NCBI GenBank assembly: GCA_020636645.1 | Contig: JACJXO010000002.1 | Location: forward strand, 186,001-250,000 | From: Chitinophagales bacterium | Lineage (GTDB): Bacteria > Bacteroidota > Bacteroidia > Chitinophagales > BACL12 | Direction of reading: 5' to 3' | DNA length: 64,000 nt | In this document: piece by piece, positions 9,235-18,712 of the stretch | Position numbering within the stretch: the first letter of the stretch is position 1 | Layout: each line of letters starts with the position of its first letter | Program-made: the position numbers and the translations under genes | Notes under the pieces: generated by a model | What the model was told of the DNA's origin: nothing | The model's database searches: none | Seen by the model: the letters and a program-made list of their open reading frames with translations, nothing else

Positions 9235-9719
9235 AAATATTAATAAGGTATATAATCATACTGTTACCCGTATCTGCAAAGGCACAGTTTTTATTGGAAG
9301 AATGGAGTACTGAACCACTTGCAAAGGATCCGGTGACATATGAGCAGCTCGAACAGATCTATGACACCCTTTATCCGGTGGCGGATGGCTATTTCATCAC
9401 CCACAACAACAACTATTGGGGTGTGGTTGACAGCAGCGGAGCCGTTTTCCTTCCCTTTCGGTTTGATGGTATACTGTGGATGGGCAACCTTGAGTTCCTG
9501 TGCACTTCGTACCGCAGCAGCCATTCGCTGAATACGGGCATCCCTCGCTACGTTTATGAAGGTGTTGCTGCTACCTACACCGAAACCGGATGGAGCAGAA
9601 AGAAGTACACCTTCCACATCACGGTCGAGTTCATTGCAGATTATTTTTTTCAGGAACATGTGATCAGCCAGGGTCCGTATTTCTTTCTGCCTGACAAGCA
9701 CAGGCAGAAACCATACTGA
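9231..9719 (+). CDS. Small exported protein with one WG-repeat-like segment
   Basis: A 162-residue protein with a signal peptide (MKILIRYIIILLPVSAKAQ) and a segment YWGVVDSSGAVFLPFRFD that resembles one WG (KWG) repeat. No catalytic motif is visible. The ATG at 9231 is chosen because it starts the signal peptide and overlaps the upstream stop; an in-frame ATG 12 nt earlier is less likely. It ends 2 nt before the stop of the convergent DnaJ-domain gene. Confidence 0.65.
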   Translation: MKILIRYIIILLPVSAKAQFLLEEWSTEPLAKDPVTYEQLEQIYDTLYPVADGYFITHNNNYWGVVDSSGAVFLPFRFDGILWMGNLEFLCTSYRSSHSLNTGIPRYVYEGVAATYTETGWSRKKYTFHITVEFIADYFFQEHVISQGPYFFLPDKHRQKPY

Positions 9720-9721
9720 CC

Positions 9722-10507
9722 TCATCTCCAACCTTTGATCCTGCAAAGGCCTTCATAGGCTTCTTTGATCTCTCTGAATCGTACCACGCTCTGCGGGCTG
9801 TGCTGGTTGCGGTCAGGATGGTGGATCTTGGCTAACCGGTAGTACGCTTTTTTGACCGTGGCATGGTCGTCGCCGGGCTGGCACTCCAGTTTCCTGTATA
9901 AGCTGTCTGTTCTGCTGTATGCAGGTTTCCTGGGTGGCGGCGGAGCCTTTTTGGTCTCTTCCTCCGGTATAGGGATACCACGTCCCAGCCGGTCTGCCAC
10001 TTGTTTCAGGACTGCTTTCCGATAGTTTTGCTGAACACCCGGATGGTCGCTCAGGCCGGCCAGTTGCTGCAACAGCCAGTCTCGTGTGGTTGGCAGGGCG
10101 TTGGCTTCGATCTGTTTGCAGGCAGCTTCCACCTGGATGCGCTGCCTCGACATATCTTCCAGCATCCGGATGCGTGGTGCGACAAAATCGGCACCCAGAA
10201 ACATATTGAACCGGCGCAGTATCTCTGAGATAGGTATGACCCGGAAACCATTACAACGTTGCAGTACATAGACACCCAGCATCATATAATGCAGCTGGAG
10301 ATTGACCTCTTTTTCAGCAGCAGGCTTGGGTATGAATTTCGCATCGAGAACGGAACCGATAAGCAGGCCGATGAGCATTCCTGTCCAGTCGTATAAACCC
10401 AGACCCACCAGACCCGATATGAATTTATTCATACCCAGGGGGCGCCAAACCAGCTTGCCCATGTCTGTGCGCAACAGTACTATGGTGGTTTGTTGGTTCA
10501 TACGCAT
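9722..10507 (-). CDS. Membrane-anchored DnaJ-domain protein (DjlA-like layout)
   Basis: The protein has a glycine-rich hydrophobic N-terminal segment (ISGLVGLGLYDWTGMLIGLLIGS), a helical middle region resembling the TerB-like domain of DjlA, a proline-rich linker (APPPPRKP) and a C-terminal J-domain with the HPD motif (HHPDRN). It is probably a co-chaperone recruiting DnaK to the inner membrane. Two starts are possible. The ATG at 10507 lies exactly 4 nt after a TACTTTTG box and fits the leaderless pattern of this genome. The ATG at 10432 starts directly at the glycine-rich segment, which is where the conserved part begins. Confidence 0.8.
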   Translation of the reverse strand: MRMNQQTTIVLLRTDMGKLVWRPLGMNKFISGLVGLGLYDWTGMLIGLLIGSVLDAKFIPKPAAEKEVNLQLHYMMLGVYVLQRCNGFRVIPISEILRRFNMFLGADFVAPRIRMLEDMSRQRIQVEAACKQIEANALPTTRDWLLQQLAGLSDHPGVQQNYRKAVLKQVADRLGRGIPIPEEETKKAPPPPRKPAYSRTDSLYRKLECQPGDDHATVKKAYYRLAKIHHPDRNQHSPQSVVRFREIKEAYEGLCRIKGWR

Positions 10508-10511
10508 CAGG

Positions 10512-10519
10512 CAAAAGTA
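10512..10519 (-). promoter_or_regulatory. -7 element TACTTTTG before the DnaJ-domain gene
   Basis: A perfect TAnnTTTG match on the minus strand, with 4 nt (CCTG) to the ATG at 10507. It decides between a leaderless start at 10507 and a 5' leader of about 75 nt before 10432. Confidence 0.45.
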
Positions 10520-10741
10520 ATGGCAGAATAATTTATGCTCATAAACGCCGTCCGTTCTGAAACATTGGCTGGAATGACATCCACATCACCCGGTGGGAAA
10601 CAGAACAGTTGTCAACTCCTGCATACAAAAAAAACAGAATTGATATTCACTTAACGTCTTTGCAGGATTGTGCTAACAAAGGCTTCCTGTTTCTTATTGA
10701 AATCACAGTATTGCTCTGAAACCCAGGTAATACTGCACGGA

Positions 10742-10749
10742 TACTTTTG
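10742..10749 (+). promoter_or_regulatory. -7 element TACTTTTG before the PhoD-like gene
   Basis: A perfect TAnnTTTG match, 21 nt before the ATG at 10771. Confidence 0.4.
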
Positions 10750-10770
10750 GGCTGTTCAAGTATCAAAGGG

Positions 10771-12005
10771 ATGCCAACAGTTGTCCGTGAACTGCCTGTT
10801 ATCTTCCGCCGGCTACGTCTGTACGTAGCGGTGTTCTACCTCCTGTCTCTTGGAACCAACATGATGGGTTGCAGTTTTTTCTACCTGCAGCCTGCCCCTC
10901 ATGCGCATATACCGCTGCCTGATGCAGCTGCTACCATCACTTTTCTTTCCTGCAATAACCAGCAAAAACAAACAGGCATATTTGATCGTGTGCGGGAAAG
11001 GGATCCGGATCTGGTGGTATGGACCGGCGACATCATCTATCCTGACTGGCCTGTACCGTGGCCCGGAAACAACCTGGACAAGATCGCACACAAGTATGCG
11101 CTGCTCCAGCAGTCAGAGGGCTATCAAAGACTATGTGCGGAGGTACCGGTAACCGGCATATACGATGACCATGATTTCGGTCAGAACAACGGAAATGCTA
11201 CCTATCACTGGAAAAAGAAAGTGCTGCTCTGCTTCGCAGATTTCTGGGAGAGGACAGCAGTTCTGAAAGAAGCCACCGCGAGGCGGCCTTTACCGTTGAA
11301 TGGATACATCATGGTGAAATAACAGCAGGTCTGATACTGCTGGATACCCGTTATTTTCGCGAGCAGCCTTCAGCCGAAGCAGATATGCTTGGTGAAGAAC
11401 AGTGGCATTGGTTTGATTCTTTGTTGTCCATCCGGGCTGATGTGTGGCTGATCGTATCAGGCACTTCCGTATTGTCTGAAGATCATTGTTACGAAGGATG
11501 GCAGAACTATCCGGCCTCCAGGAAAAGGTTGTTTGACAGGCTGGCTCTGATTGATGTACCGGTTGTCTTTGTGTCAGGTGATAAACATTTCGGCGAGATC
11601 AACACGCAAGAGTATCACGGCAGGTTGTACACCGAACTGGTGTCCAGCGGAGTAACCCATTCCGAACGACCACCGACAAGGTACAGGAATGACATAGAGT
11701 CTTCAAGGATATTTTTAGGTAAGAATTTTGGTGAGGTGCATCTGCCGGATGATCTGTCAGGATCGATCACCTTGCAGGTGCTGGATGAAGATGGTCAGGT
11801 GCAGCTCAGGCAACAGATACCGTTGTTACCTGTGTTACAGGCCTCAGCGGGCAGGACTCGTAAATTGCGAACCGGAGATACGGAATCGCCAGGGCACCGT
11901 CTTATAGAATCCTTCGAAGTTCATTCCTACACGAGGGCTCTTTATTACAGTACCAGTTTCAAAGCCGGGTTCCCGGGTCAGCCAGATATCATTTCCGGTC
12001 AGTGA
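10771..12005 (+). pseudogene. Frameshifted PhoD-family phosphatase lipoprotein
   Basis: This is an alkaline-phosphatase-D-like metallophosphoesterase split into two frames. The first part has a lipoprotein signal (LLSLGTNMMGC) and the PhoD phrases VVWTGDIIY and GIYDDHDFG, and runs to about 11240. The second part resumes with LILLDTRYFRE, VVFVSGDKHFGE and SSGVTHSE. Near TTTCTGGG at 11241-11248, adding one base to the T run would restore a continuous reading (ADF-LGEDSSSER). The likely event is a single-base deletion, or a sequencing error in a homopolymer. The 3' end also reads about 160 nt into the antisense of the glycosylase gene, longer than the family needs. Confidence 0.8.
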
Positions 12006-12485
12006 AAGTCCATTCATCCTGGTATCCAGTTGAAATGCCTGACCTACAAGACCCGGTCCGCGGGCAAGCCGGTGCAGCTCTTTCGTTTGCCTTCGCTGCT
12101 GCATGAGTGCAATACCTGAAACAGGTTCCACAGCCCTGATGAGCACAGCATGTGGTTCATCTTTCACATGGGTCACGATGTTGAACATCTGGTGAATGCC
12201 GTAGCAGATGTAGATATAGGTCACTCCCCCCGGCAGATACATCACTTCCGTTCGGGGGGTACGTCGGCCACCGAATGCGTGACATCCCCGATCTTCCCGA
12301 CCGCAATATGCTTCGGTCTCCACGATGCGTCCGGTGCAGATGCCTTCAGGTGTACGCACATGAAGCAAACATCCCAGCAACTCTTCTGCAACTGCTGTCG
12401 TGTCTGTTCGCCTGTAGAATTGTTTGGTTAATTTCAACGCACCTAAATTGAAAAATTTCCGGAAGGTGTCGAAGCTTTTTCTCAT
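11844..12485 (-). CDS. mpg: DNA-3-methyladenine glycosylase (AAG/MPG family)
   Basis: A protein of about 213 residues matching the AAG/MPG family: LLGCLLHV near the start, GRIVETEAYCGREDRGCHAF with the catalytic Glu, YIYICYG, ARGPGLVGQAF near the end, and a C-terminal KTVPWRFRI. It excises alkylated adenine bases as the first step of base-excision repair. The ATG at 12485 is used; a TTG at 12437 would give a shorter N terminus closer to the family start. Its 5' end overlaps the divergent methylase start by about 20 nt. Confidence 0.92.
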   Translation of the reverse strand: MRKSFDTFRKFFNLGALKLTKQFYRRTDTTAVAEELLGCLLHVRTPEGICTGRIVETEAYCGREDRGCHAFGGRRTPRTEVMYLPGGVTYIYICYGIHQMFNIVTHVKDEPHAVLIRAVEPVSGIALMQQRRQTKELHRLARGPGLVGQAFQLDTRMNGLSLTGNDIWLTREPGFETGTVIKSPRVGMNFEGFYKTVPWRFRISGSQFTSPAR

Positions 12486-13170
12486 TCCCACAGAACTGGA
12501 TGCAGCCGCACCTGATATGATTCCTGCAGAGGTGCATCGCATCACGGCTTCTCTTGATCTCTTCTTCACCGAAAAAGAAAGGACAGCCCGCCGTTATCTG
12601 CGCAAGACCGGATACGAACGCTCTTTTGAGGAGGTGGCCATACACCGGTTGGACAAGGATACCACACAGGAAGAAATGGAGTTGTTCATCCGGGAATTGT
12701 CTTCCCGCAACGGCGGATTGCTCAGTGAAGCAGGCTTACCCTGCGTGGCAGATCCAGGTGCAGGACTGGTGGCGTTGGCACATCAAAATGGAATCAGGGT
12801 GGTACCATTGAGTGGTCCTTCTTCGCTTATGCTGGCGCTGATGGCTTCCGGATTCAACGGTCAGCAGTTTGCGTTCAACGGGTATCTGCCGGTACAGTCG
12901 GCAGAACGGAAAGAGGTGTTGCGTAAACTGGAACACCGGATCTATTCAGAAGGACAGACCCAGCTGTTCATTGAAACACCCTACCGCAACGGATCACTTT
13001 TTCAGGACATCATGCAATGCTGCCGGCCAGATACCTGGCTGTGTGTAGCTTCCGGACTTACCGGAGAAGGAGAGTCAGTGCGCAGCATGCCGGTTTCTTC
13101 CTGGAAGAAGAAGCATATGAATTGGGAGAAAGTGCCCGCTGTTTTTGTCTTGGGAAGACCCTACCTTTGA
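12466..13170 (+). CDS. SAM-dependent tetrapyrrole-methylase-fold protein (RsmI-like)
   Basis: A 234-residue protein of the corrin/porphyrin-methylase fold, related to RsmI (16S rRNA C1402 2'-O-methyltransferase). The N-terminal SKLFLIPTEL corresponds to the RsmI start, GLLSEAGLPCVADPGAGLV is the glycine-rich SAM loop, VVPLSGPSSLMLALMASG and FIETPYRN are further family motifs. The GTG at 12466 is chosen because it opens at that conserved N terminus. It is shorter than classical RsmI (about 280), as is common for a Bacteroidota branch; the precise target is therefore uncertain. It ends 2 nt before the DUF3109 gene. Confidence 0.85.
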   Translation: MSKLFLIPTELDAAAPDMIPAEVHRITASLDLFFTEKERTARRYLRKTGYERSFEEVAIHRLDKDTTQEEMELFIRELSSRNGGLLSEAGLPCVADPGAGLVALAHQNGIRVVPLSGPSSLMLALMASGFNGQQFAFNGYLPVQSAERKEVLRKLEHRIYSEGQTQLFIETPYRNGSLFQDIMQCCRPDTWLCVASGLTGEGESVRSMPVSSWKKKHMNWEKVPAVFVLGRPYL

Positions 13171-13172
13171 AC

Positions 13173-13748
13173 ATGATCATCATTGAAGAGAAACTGGTCA
13201 GCGAAGACATTCTTGATGTCGAATTTGCCTGTAACCTGACCGCCTGTAAGGGAGCCTGCTGCGTGGAAGGAGATGAAGGGGCCATACTGGAAGAGCAGGA
13301 AACAGATATACTAAAGAAGATCTATCCCGTTGTACAAGAATATCTCACGGAAGAGGGCAGAAAAGCCATTGAAAAACAGGGATACCACATTGTAAACAAT
13401 GAAGGGGAGCTTAAAACACCACTCATAAACAATGGTCCCTGTGCCTATGTGACCTATCAGGATGGTGTGGCGTTATGCGGAATAGAAAAAGCCTACCGTG
13501 CGGGAAAACTCAACTGGCCCAAGCCTGTCAGTTGCCACTTGTATCCCATCAGAATAAACAAGGTAGGTGAATATGATGCACTCAATTATGAAAAGTGGGA
13601 CATCTGTAAACCCGCCTGCAAACATGGCAAAAAACTACATGTACCTGTGTATCGGTTTGTGAAAGACGCCCTGATCAGAAAGTATGGCCCGTCTTTTTAT
13701 GAAGCCCTGGACGCAACTTTTGTGTACAGACAGGAACAGGAAGAATGA
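13173..13748 (+). CDS. DUF3109 family protein, Cys-rich
   Basis: A 191-residue DUF3109 protein. Cysteines lie in CNLTACKGACC (residues about 19-29), NGPC, CGIEKAY, CHLYP and CKPACKHGK, a pattern expected to bind a metal or Fe-S cluster (related to YkgJ-type proteins). It has no signal peptide and is therefore cytoplasmic. The ATG at 13173 follows the upstream stop by 2 nt, so translation is probably coupled. The function is unknown. Confidence 0.88.
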   Translation: MIIIEEKLVSEDILDVEFACNLTACKGACCVEGDEGAILEEQETDILKKIYPVVQEYLTEEGRKAIEKQGYHIVNNEGELKTPLINNGPCAYVTYQDGVALCGIEKAYRAGKLNWPKPVSCHLYPIRINKVGEYDALNYEKWDICKPACKHGKKLHVPVYRFVKDALIRKYGPSFYEALDATFVYRQEQEE

Positions 13749-13814
13749 TATCTGACAAAGCCGTGTTTGCCGCATACAGCCTTCGTTTTGAATAATGGTC
13801 TAATTTTAACCCGT

Positions 13815-15413
13815 ATGCGAAATACAGATTTTCTGGTAATAGGCAGTGGCATTGCCGGACTCACCTGCGCTCTGAAAATGGCCCGCAGGTTTCCGCACAT
13901 GCAGGTCACGGTGATCACCAAGGCTGAAAAAGATGAGACCAATACCAAATATGCACAGGGTGGAATAGCGGCTGTTTGGGATTTTGAGACCGACAGTTAC
14001 CAGTCGCATATTGAAGATACCCTGACCGCCGGCGATGGACTTTGCAACAGGAAGATCGTGGAGATCGTAGTAAAGGAAGGCCCCGAACGGGTAAAAGAGA
14101 TCATTCACTGGGGGGCAGATTTTGATAAAGAAGCAGACGGAGATTATGCACTGGGCAGGGAAGGCGGACACAGTGTGAACCGTGTACTGCACCATAAGGA
14201 CATCACCGGCAAAGAGATCGAGAAGACCCTGCTGGAAGAAGTACATGAGCTGGAGAATGTGACCCTGCTGCAGCATCATTTTGTGCTGGACCTCATTACC
14301 CAGCACCACCAGGGTCGAATCGTGACCAGGCATACGCCAGACATCACCTGCTATGGCGCCTATCTTCTCAACAAGGAGAACGGCGACATTGAAAAGATCC
14401 TGGCTCGTATCACCCTGATGGCCAGTGGCGGTGCAGGACAGGTCTATAAGAGCACCACCAATCCGGTCATTGCTACGGGCGATGGTATCGCCATGGTGTA
14501 CCGGGCCAAGGGACGCATAGCGAACATGGAATTCGTCCAGTTTCATCCCACTGCATTGTATGACCCCGGAGTGTCTCCATCCTTCCTTATCACAGAAGCC
14601 ATCCGAGGTTCAGGAGCTGTGTTAAAAACGGCCTCCGGTGAACCTTTCATGCAGAAATATCACAAACTGGAATCGCTGGCACCACGTGATATCGTAGCCC
14701 GTGCCATCGACCAGGAGATGAAACAGTCGGGCGATGATTTCGTCTATCTGGATGCTACCGGTATTGCCGAGGAGGAGATCATGCACCACTTCCCCAACAT
14801 TTTTGAGACCTGTTTGTCCAAAGGCATAGATATCAGAAAAGACATGATCCCTGTGGTTCCTGCCGCACATTATATGTGTGGGGGCATCATGACCGATGAA
14901 CACGGTGCCACCAGCATCAGGAATCTGTATGCCTGCGGAGAATGTACCTGCACCGGTTTGCATGGTGCCAACAGGTTGGCCAGCAACTCTTTGCTGGAAG
15001 CCATGGTGTTTGCCCATCGCATCTACCTGCAGGCAGCCACCCATCTGGACCAGGAAGAATTACAGGCAGATATTCCTGACTGGAATGCCGATGGCACCAC
15101 TGATCCGAGAGAGATGGTATTGATCACCCAAAGCATGCGTGAGCTCAAGGAGATCATGACCAACTATGTGGGTATCGTGCGAAGCAATGAACGTCTGGAC
15201 AGGGCTTTGAAAAGACTTCACCTGTTGTATGAAGAAACAGAAAGATTATATGATACGGCTACACTGTCGCCACAGTTGTGTGAACTGCGCAACCTGATCA
15301 CCATCGGTTTTCTGATAGCACGTGGAGCTGTACTGCGAAAGGAAAGCCGGGGGCTGCATTACACAACAGATTATCCGGAAAAAGGAAGCTGGGCAGAAGA
15401 TACGCTTTTATAG
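13815..15413 (+). CDS. nadB: L-aspartate oxidase NadB
   Basis: A 532-residue FAD enzyme that oxidises L-aspartate to iminoaspartate, the first step of de novo NAD synthesis. Visible: the dinucleotide motif VIGSGIAGL (residues 8-16), KYAQGGIAAV, the HSVNRVLHHKD region, the active-site segment MEFVQFHPTALYDPG, and YACGECTCTGLHGANRLASNSLLEA. The length and C-terminal helical domain (about 430-510) are normal. nadA and nadC are not nearby. The ATG at 13815 begins exactly at the FAD-binding strand. A TAATTTTA box 6 nt upstream is one mismatch from the -7 consensus. Confidence 0.96.
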   Translation: MRNTDFLVIGSGIAGLTCALKMARRFPHMQVTVITKAEKDETNTKYAQGGIAAVWDFETDSYQSHIEDTLTAGDGLCNRKIVEIVVKEGPERVKEIIHWGADFDKEADGDYALGREGGHSVNRVLHHKDITGKEIEKTLLEEVHELENVTLLQHHFVLDLITQHHQGRIVTRHTPDITCYGAYLLNKENGDIEKILARITLMASGGAGQVYKSTTNPVIATGDGIAMVYRAKGRIANMEFVQFHPTALYDPGVSPSFLITEAIRGSGAVLKTASGEPFMQKYHKLESLAPRDIVARAIDQEMKQSGDDFVYLDATGIAEEEIMHHFPNIFETCLSKGIDIRKDMIPVVPAAHYMCGGIMTDEHGATSIRNLYACGECTCTGLHGANRLASNSLLEAMVFAHRIYLQAATHLDQEELQADIPDWNADGTTDPREMVLITQSMRELKEIMTNYVGIVRSNERLDRALKRLHLLYEETERLYDTATLSPQLCELRNLITIGFLIARGAVLRKESRGLHYTTDYPEKGSWAEDTLL

Positions 15414-15414
15414 T

Positions 15415-16677
15415 ATGCGATACATTTCTATTTTATTGCTGATCATACCGGCTTCTCTGATGGCTCAGGATCAGTGTGTGGATGGCAGGTATATGCAGGA
15501 TCCATTGTTCAGTGCAGCTGATATCTGGATCAGTCCGAATGTACTGTATGCCAGTGCATATGATCAGAACGGTGTATTGCGTGATCTGATGCTGGATGTG
15601 TACCAGCCGGCCACAACGGTCGATCCGCTGGAAGCCAGACCACTGGTGATCATGGTACATGGAGGTGGCTTGCTTGGTGGCGACAAGGGGAGTCAGCTTT
15701 CTGTATTTCTCTGTACAGAGCTGGCAAAAAGAGGATATGTGGCTGCTTCCGTGAACTACCGTCTTGGCTGGCAGCAATTGGGTACCTGCAATGGCGACAC
15801 AGCCAGTTTGTCCAGGGCCAGGTACCGGGCACAACAGGACGTGCATGCAGCCATTCGCTTTCTGGAGGAGAAGTCAGGTGAGTACCTCATTGATACCAAC
15901 TATATTTTTATGGCCGGCAGCAGCGTAGGAGCCACCTTGTCACTGCTGGCAGCATTTTCATCGGAAGAAGACTATGACCCGATGCTGGTAGAAGAGTTGG
16001 GAGCTCTGGACAGCAATGGTAATCCATATGCAGATCATGACAGAGCCATAGCCGGCGTATTCGGTACCGGAATTGGAATGGATAAGCCCTGGCTGCTGGA
16101 CAGGAATGATACACCGGTCATGTGTTTTCATGGCACCTGTGATTTTACGGTTCCATATGTAGAGGGTCCGCTGTTCTATTGTTATGAGCCGGTACAATAC
16201 ATCAACTTTTACGGTTCCAGGTATCTGGCTGATCATATGCGGGAAACCGGCCACCCGTACAGGATATACACGAATGAAAGAGGCGGGCATGATGCGGTTG
16301 ACTCACTGACCCTGCTGGAGCAGGCCATACCATTTCTGCGTTCTGTTCTGTGTGAAGAACCTGAGTCAAAAGAAATATATGAATTTCATGTAGATGGATG
16401 TATAGTGAACAGAATGGATTCTGTTGAACTGGACATCCATCCGAATCCGGTACAGGAAGTGCTGTCTGTCACCATTGGAAGCGGGTCCACCGGAACTGCT
16501 GTTATAGAGATATTCAATTCCATTGGTCAGCAGGTGCTCTACTACGAAGAGGCCTTTTATGCACCGGTCAGAGAAATGGAAATCATCCTGCCACCCGCTA
16601 TGGAGGAGCGTGGCATTTATTTTTTGCGGGTACGCATTCAGGAGTCAGTGGGTATGGAGACCTTTATGAAGTGGTAG
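15415..16677 (+). CDS. Secreted alpha/beta-hydrolase (esterase) with T9SS sorting domain
   Basis: A 420-residue secreted hydrolase: signal peptide (ends SLMAQ), carboxylesterase-like alpha/beta fold with the oxyanion motif HGGG, nucleophile elbow AGSSVGA, acid/His region FHGTCDFTVPY and GGHDAVDS, then a T9SS type-A sorting domain (last about 80 residues, LDIHPNPVQEVLSV). Ester hydrolysis is the likely chemistry; the substrate is unknown. The ATG is 1 nt after the nadB stop. Its end overlaps the stop of the convergent glycosyltransferase by 14 nt. Confidence 0.88.
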   Translation: MRYISILLLIIPASLMAQDQCVDGRYMQDPLFSAADIWISPNVLYASAYDQNGVLRDLMLDVYQPATTVDPLEARPLVIMVHGGGLLGGDKGSQLSVFLCTELAKRGYVAASVNYRLGWQQLGTCNGDTASLSRARYRAQQDVHAAIRFLEEKSGEYLIDTNYIFMAGSSVGATLSLLAAFSSEEDYDPMLVEELGALDSNGNPYADHDRAIAGVFGTGIGMDKPWLLDRNDTPVMCFHGTCDFTVPYVEGPLFYCYEPVQYINFYGSRYLADHMRETGHPYRIYTNERGGHDAVDSLTLLEQAIPFLRSVLCEEPESKEIYEFHVDGCIVNRMDSVELDIHPNPVQEVLSVTIGSGSTGTAVIEIFNSIGQQVLYYEEAFYAPVREMEIILPPAMEERGIYFLRVRIQESVGMETFMKW

Positions 16678-17422
16678 CGTTTCTGTTAGCCAGCATATAC
16701 CTGTAACGAAGTGCCACACCCCGGGCATTTGTAGTAGCAATGACCCAACCGGCATAGCCATCCAGTACACCACCCTGGAGAATGAAATGTTTCACAAACC
16801 GGAAGGCAGGTTTCAGTAAGGTGTGAAACCAGGTAATGCGGCCTGTACTTGATTCCTTGTCCAGTGCAGACCATCGGGCGTAGCGGTCAATTTTCTGCAG
16901 GTAATGTTCCCGGTCTTTAAAAGTGAAGTGCAGTAGTTTTCCTTTCAGGGTACCGACAGGGCCATCGGCAACCAGTTCTTCATGCACCATCTGGTCAGGA
17001 TACCTGCCGTGGTCCCGGTGAAAGAAACGCACTACGGCATCATGTTGCCATCCGCTGAAGCGGATGCGTTTTCCCATGAAGTAATTGATACGAAAGATCC
17101 GGTAAGCCACATATGGAATGGTATTGGCATGTAACAGGTCTCTGATCTCCTGCTCTAAGGCCGGGGTTACCCTTTCATCGGCATCCAGAATGAGCACCCA
17201 TTCATGTGAAGCCTGTGGAATAGCCCAGTTCTTCTGATCAGCCGGACTGACATAGGCCCGTTGCCAGACCTTGTCTGTAAACCTGGAAGCTATTTCAGGT
17301 GTACCATCTTCAGAATAGCTGTCCACCACGATACATTCATCGCACCAGGAAAGCGATTCCAGCACACCTTGAATGTGAGCAGCTTCATTTCCGCAGGTAA
17401 CAATTGCTGAGATCTTCTTCAC
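16664..17422 (-). CDS. Glycosyltransferase family 2 (WaaE/KdtX-like)
   Basis: A 252-residue GT-A fold glycosyltransferase: N-terminal SAIVTCGNEAAHI, ECIVVDSYSEDGT, and a metal-binding motif in LILDADERVTP. The later part (NYFMGKRIRFSGW, VHEEL, KDREHYLQKIDRYA) resembles the lipopolysaccharide-core beta-glucosyltransferases of the WaaE/KdtX group. A cytoplasmic-face role in cell-surface glycan assembly is likely. Its start overlaps the stop of the O-antigen-ligase-like gene by 4 nt (ATGA), so the two form an operon. Confidence 0.88.
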   Translation of the reverse strand: MKKISAIVTCGNEAAHIQGVLESLSWCDECIVVDSYSEDGTPEIASRFTDKVWQRAYVSPADQKNWAIPQASHEWVLILDADERVTPALEQEIRDLLHANTIPYVAYRIFRINYFMGKRIRFSGWQHDAVVRFFHRDHGRYPDQMVHEELVADGPVGTLKGKLLHFTFKDREHYLQKIDRYARWSALDKESSTGRITWFHTLLKPAFRFVKHFILQGGVLDGYAGWVIATTNARGVALRYRYMLANRNATTS

Positions 17423-18654
17423 CAGATTATCTCCTTTTTTCGAAATGCTTCCGGCAGAAGGTGGTTGAAGAGCATGATGAACGCCATCCCGATCTGGATC
17501 TCCAGCACATGCTCGGTCATAAAACTGATCAGCACGATGAACAGATAGGCAGGCATCAGCCAGGCCTTCATGGATGTCTTATCAGAAAGCGGATAAAAGA
17601 AAGCCAGCAACAACAGGACAAAACCGGCAAGACCAATAGCTGCCAGTGTATATACGAACTGGTTGTGTGGTCTTTCAGGTTTGATCGATGCTGTGTCAGG
17701 GTGCTGCAGGTATTCAGCATCCATCACATCACGCAGATCGCCGGTACCTACTCCAAGCGGAAAGTTCTGCCTGGCCACCTCCCAACCGTAAAGTATGCTT
17801 TGTACCCGCTGGGCATCGCTGTGTCCGGCCTTGAGTTCGCCTTGTTCAATAAGAGACCATTCGTAATTAAAGTACAGTACTTTGTTATGCAGCGATGGTA
17901 TGAAACGAAGTGCCATTACTCCAATGACAATACCTGCAAGGAGCGTGATGGTTCCAAGTTTTCTGTTCCTGCCTGAAAACAACTGATAGAGACCCATGAG
18001 GAGAAGTCCGCCGTAGAATGCAAGCAGCCCGCTTCTTACCGCCAGGAAATGTAAAGTGGTTCCAAGCAGCAGAAAGAGCAGGACCAGCAGCCACCGAAAC
18101 TGCTTTCCGGTTAGCAGGAGATGCAGGCACAAAAGTGCAGCCAGTGCTGTTTCCAGGCTGAATCGTATATGGTCCATCATGGGTGTGGGAATGGCACTGC
18201 CCAGTTTGATAGAGGCATTGAGCGTTTCGTAGTGCAAAAAGTAATTGATCAAAACTGCAGCAGCGGCAACAGATATGATCATGACAAAAGCATACAGCAA
18301 GGCACGGCTGTATGCCTGCAGGTCTTTGTGAATGACGGTCCATCCGAACGGAATAGCCAGCAGTGGCAGTTTATTCTGGGTACTGGACCACCAGGCATGC
18401 AGGTTTTCTGAATAAAAACCACTCAGGGCACATATCAGGAAGTAACCCAGAAAGAGCATAGCATTCCGGTTCTTCAGCCAAAGGCGAAAATGAGCACGCA
18501 CATGTTCATGCAGCAGTGCATTACAGGCCAGGGTGATGGTGGCCACACTCAGTACTACTCTTGTAGTGACCAGTCCAGCCATCAGACCTGCCACCGCGGC
18601 CAGAGCAATGAGTTTGTGGGGCAGCCAGGAAACCAGTTTCTGTGCGCTGAGCAT
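17419..18654 (-). CDS. O-antigen ligase/polymerase-like membrane protein
   Basis: A 411-residue polytopic membrane protein with about 10-12 hydrophobic helices. The large loop before the last helices has GVGTGDLRDVMDAEY and ERPHNQFVYTLAAIGLAG, the Wzy_C/WaaL family signature (conserved Arg and HN residues). It probably joins O-antigen or another polysaccharide to an acceptor in the periplasm. The ATG at 18654 is preferred over a TTG 9 nt upstream. It precedes the glycosyltransferase in one operon. Confidence 0.85.
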   Translation of the reverse strand: MLSAQKLVSWLPHKLIALAAVAGLMAGLVTTRVVLSVATITLACNALLHEHVRAHFRLWLKNRNAMLFLGYFLICALSGFYSENLHAWWSSTQNKLPLLAIPFGWTVIHKDLQAYSRALLYAFVMIISVAAAAVLINYFLHYETLNASIKLGSAIPTPMMDHIRFSLETALAALLCLHLLLTGKQFRWLLVLLFLLLGTTLHFLAVRSGLLAFYGGLLLMGLYQLFSGRNRKLGTITLLAGIVIGVMALRFIPSLHNKVLYFNYEWSLIEQGELKAGHSDAQRVQSILYGWEVARQNFPLGVGTGDLRDVMDAEYLQHPDTASIKPERPHNQFVYTLAAIGLAGFVLLLLAFFYPLSDKTSMKAWLMPAYLFIVLISFMTEHVLEIQIGMAFIMLFNHLLPEAFRKKEIIW

Positions 18655-18712
18655 GTGCTCCAAATGTAAAAATTTCCCTCCATCTGCCTGTTGTATGATG
18701 GCTGACCACAGA

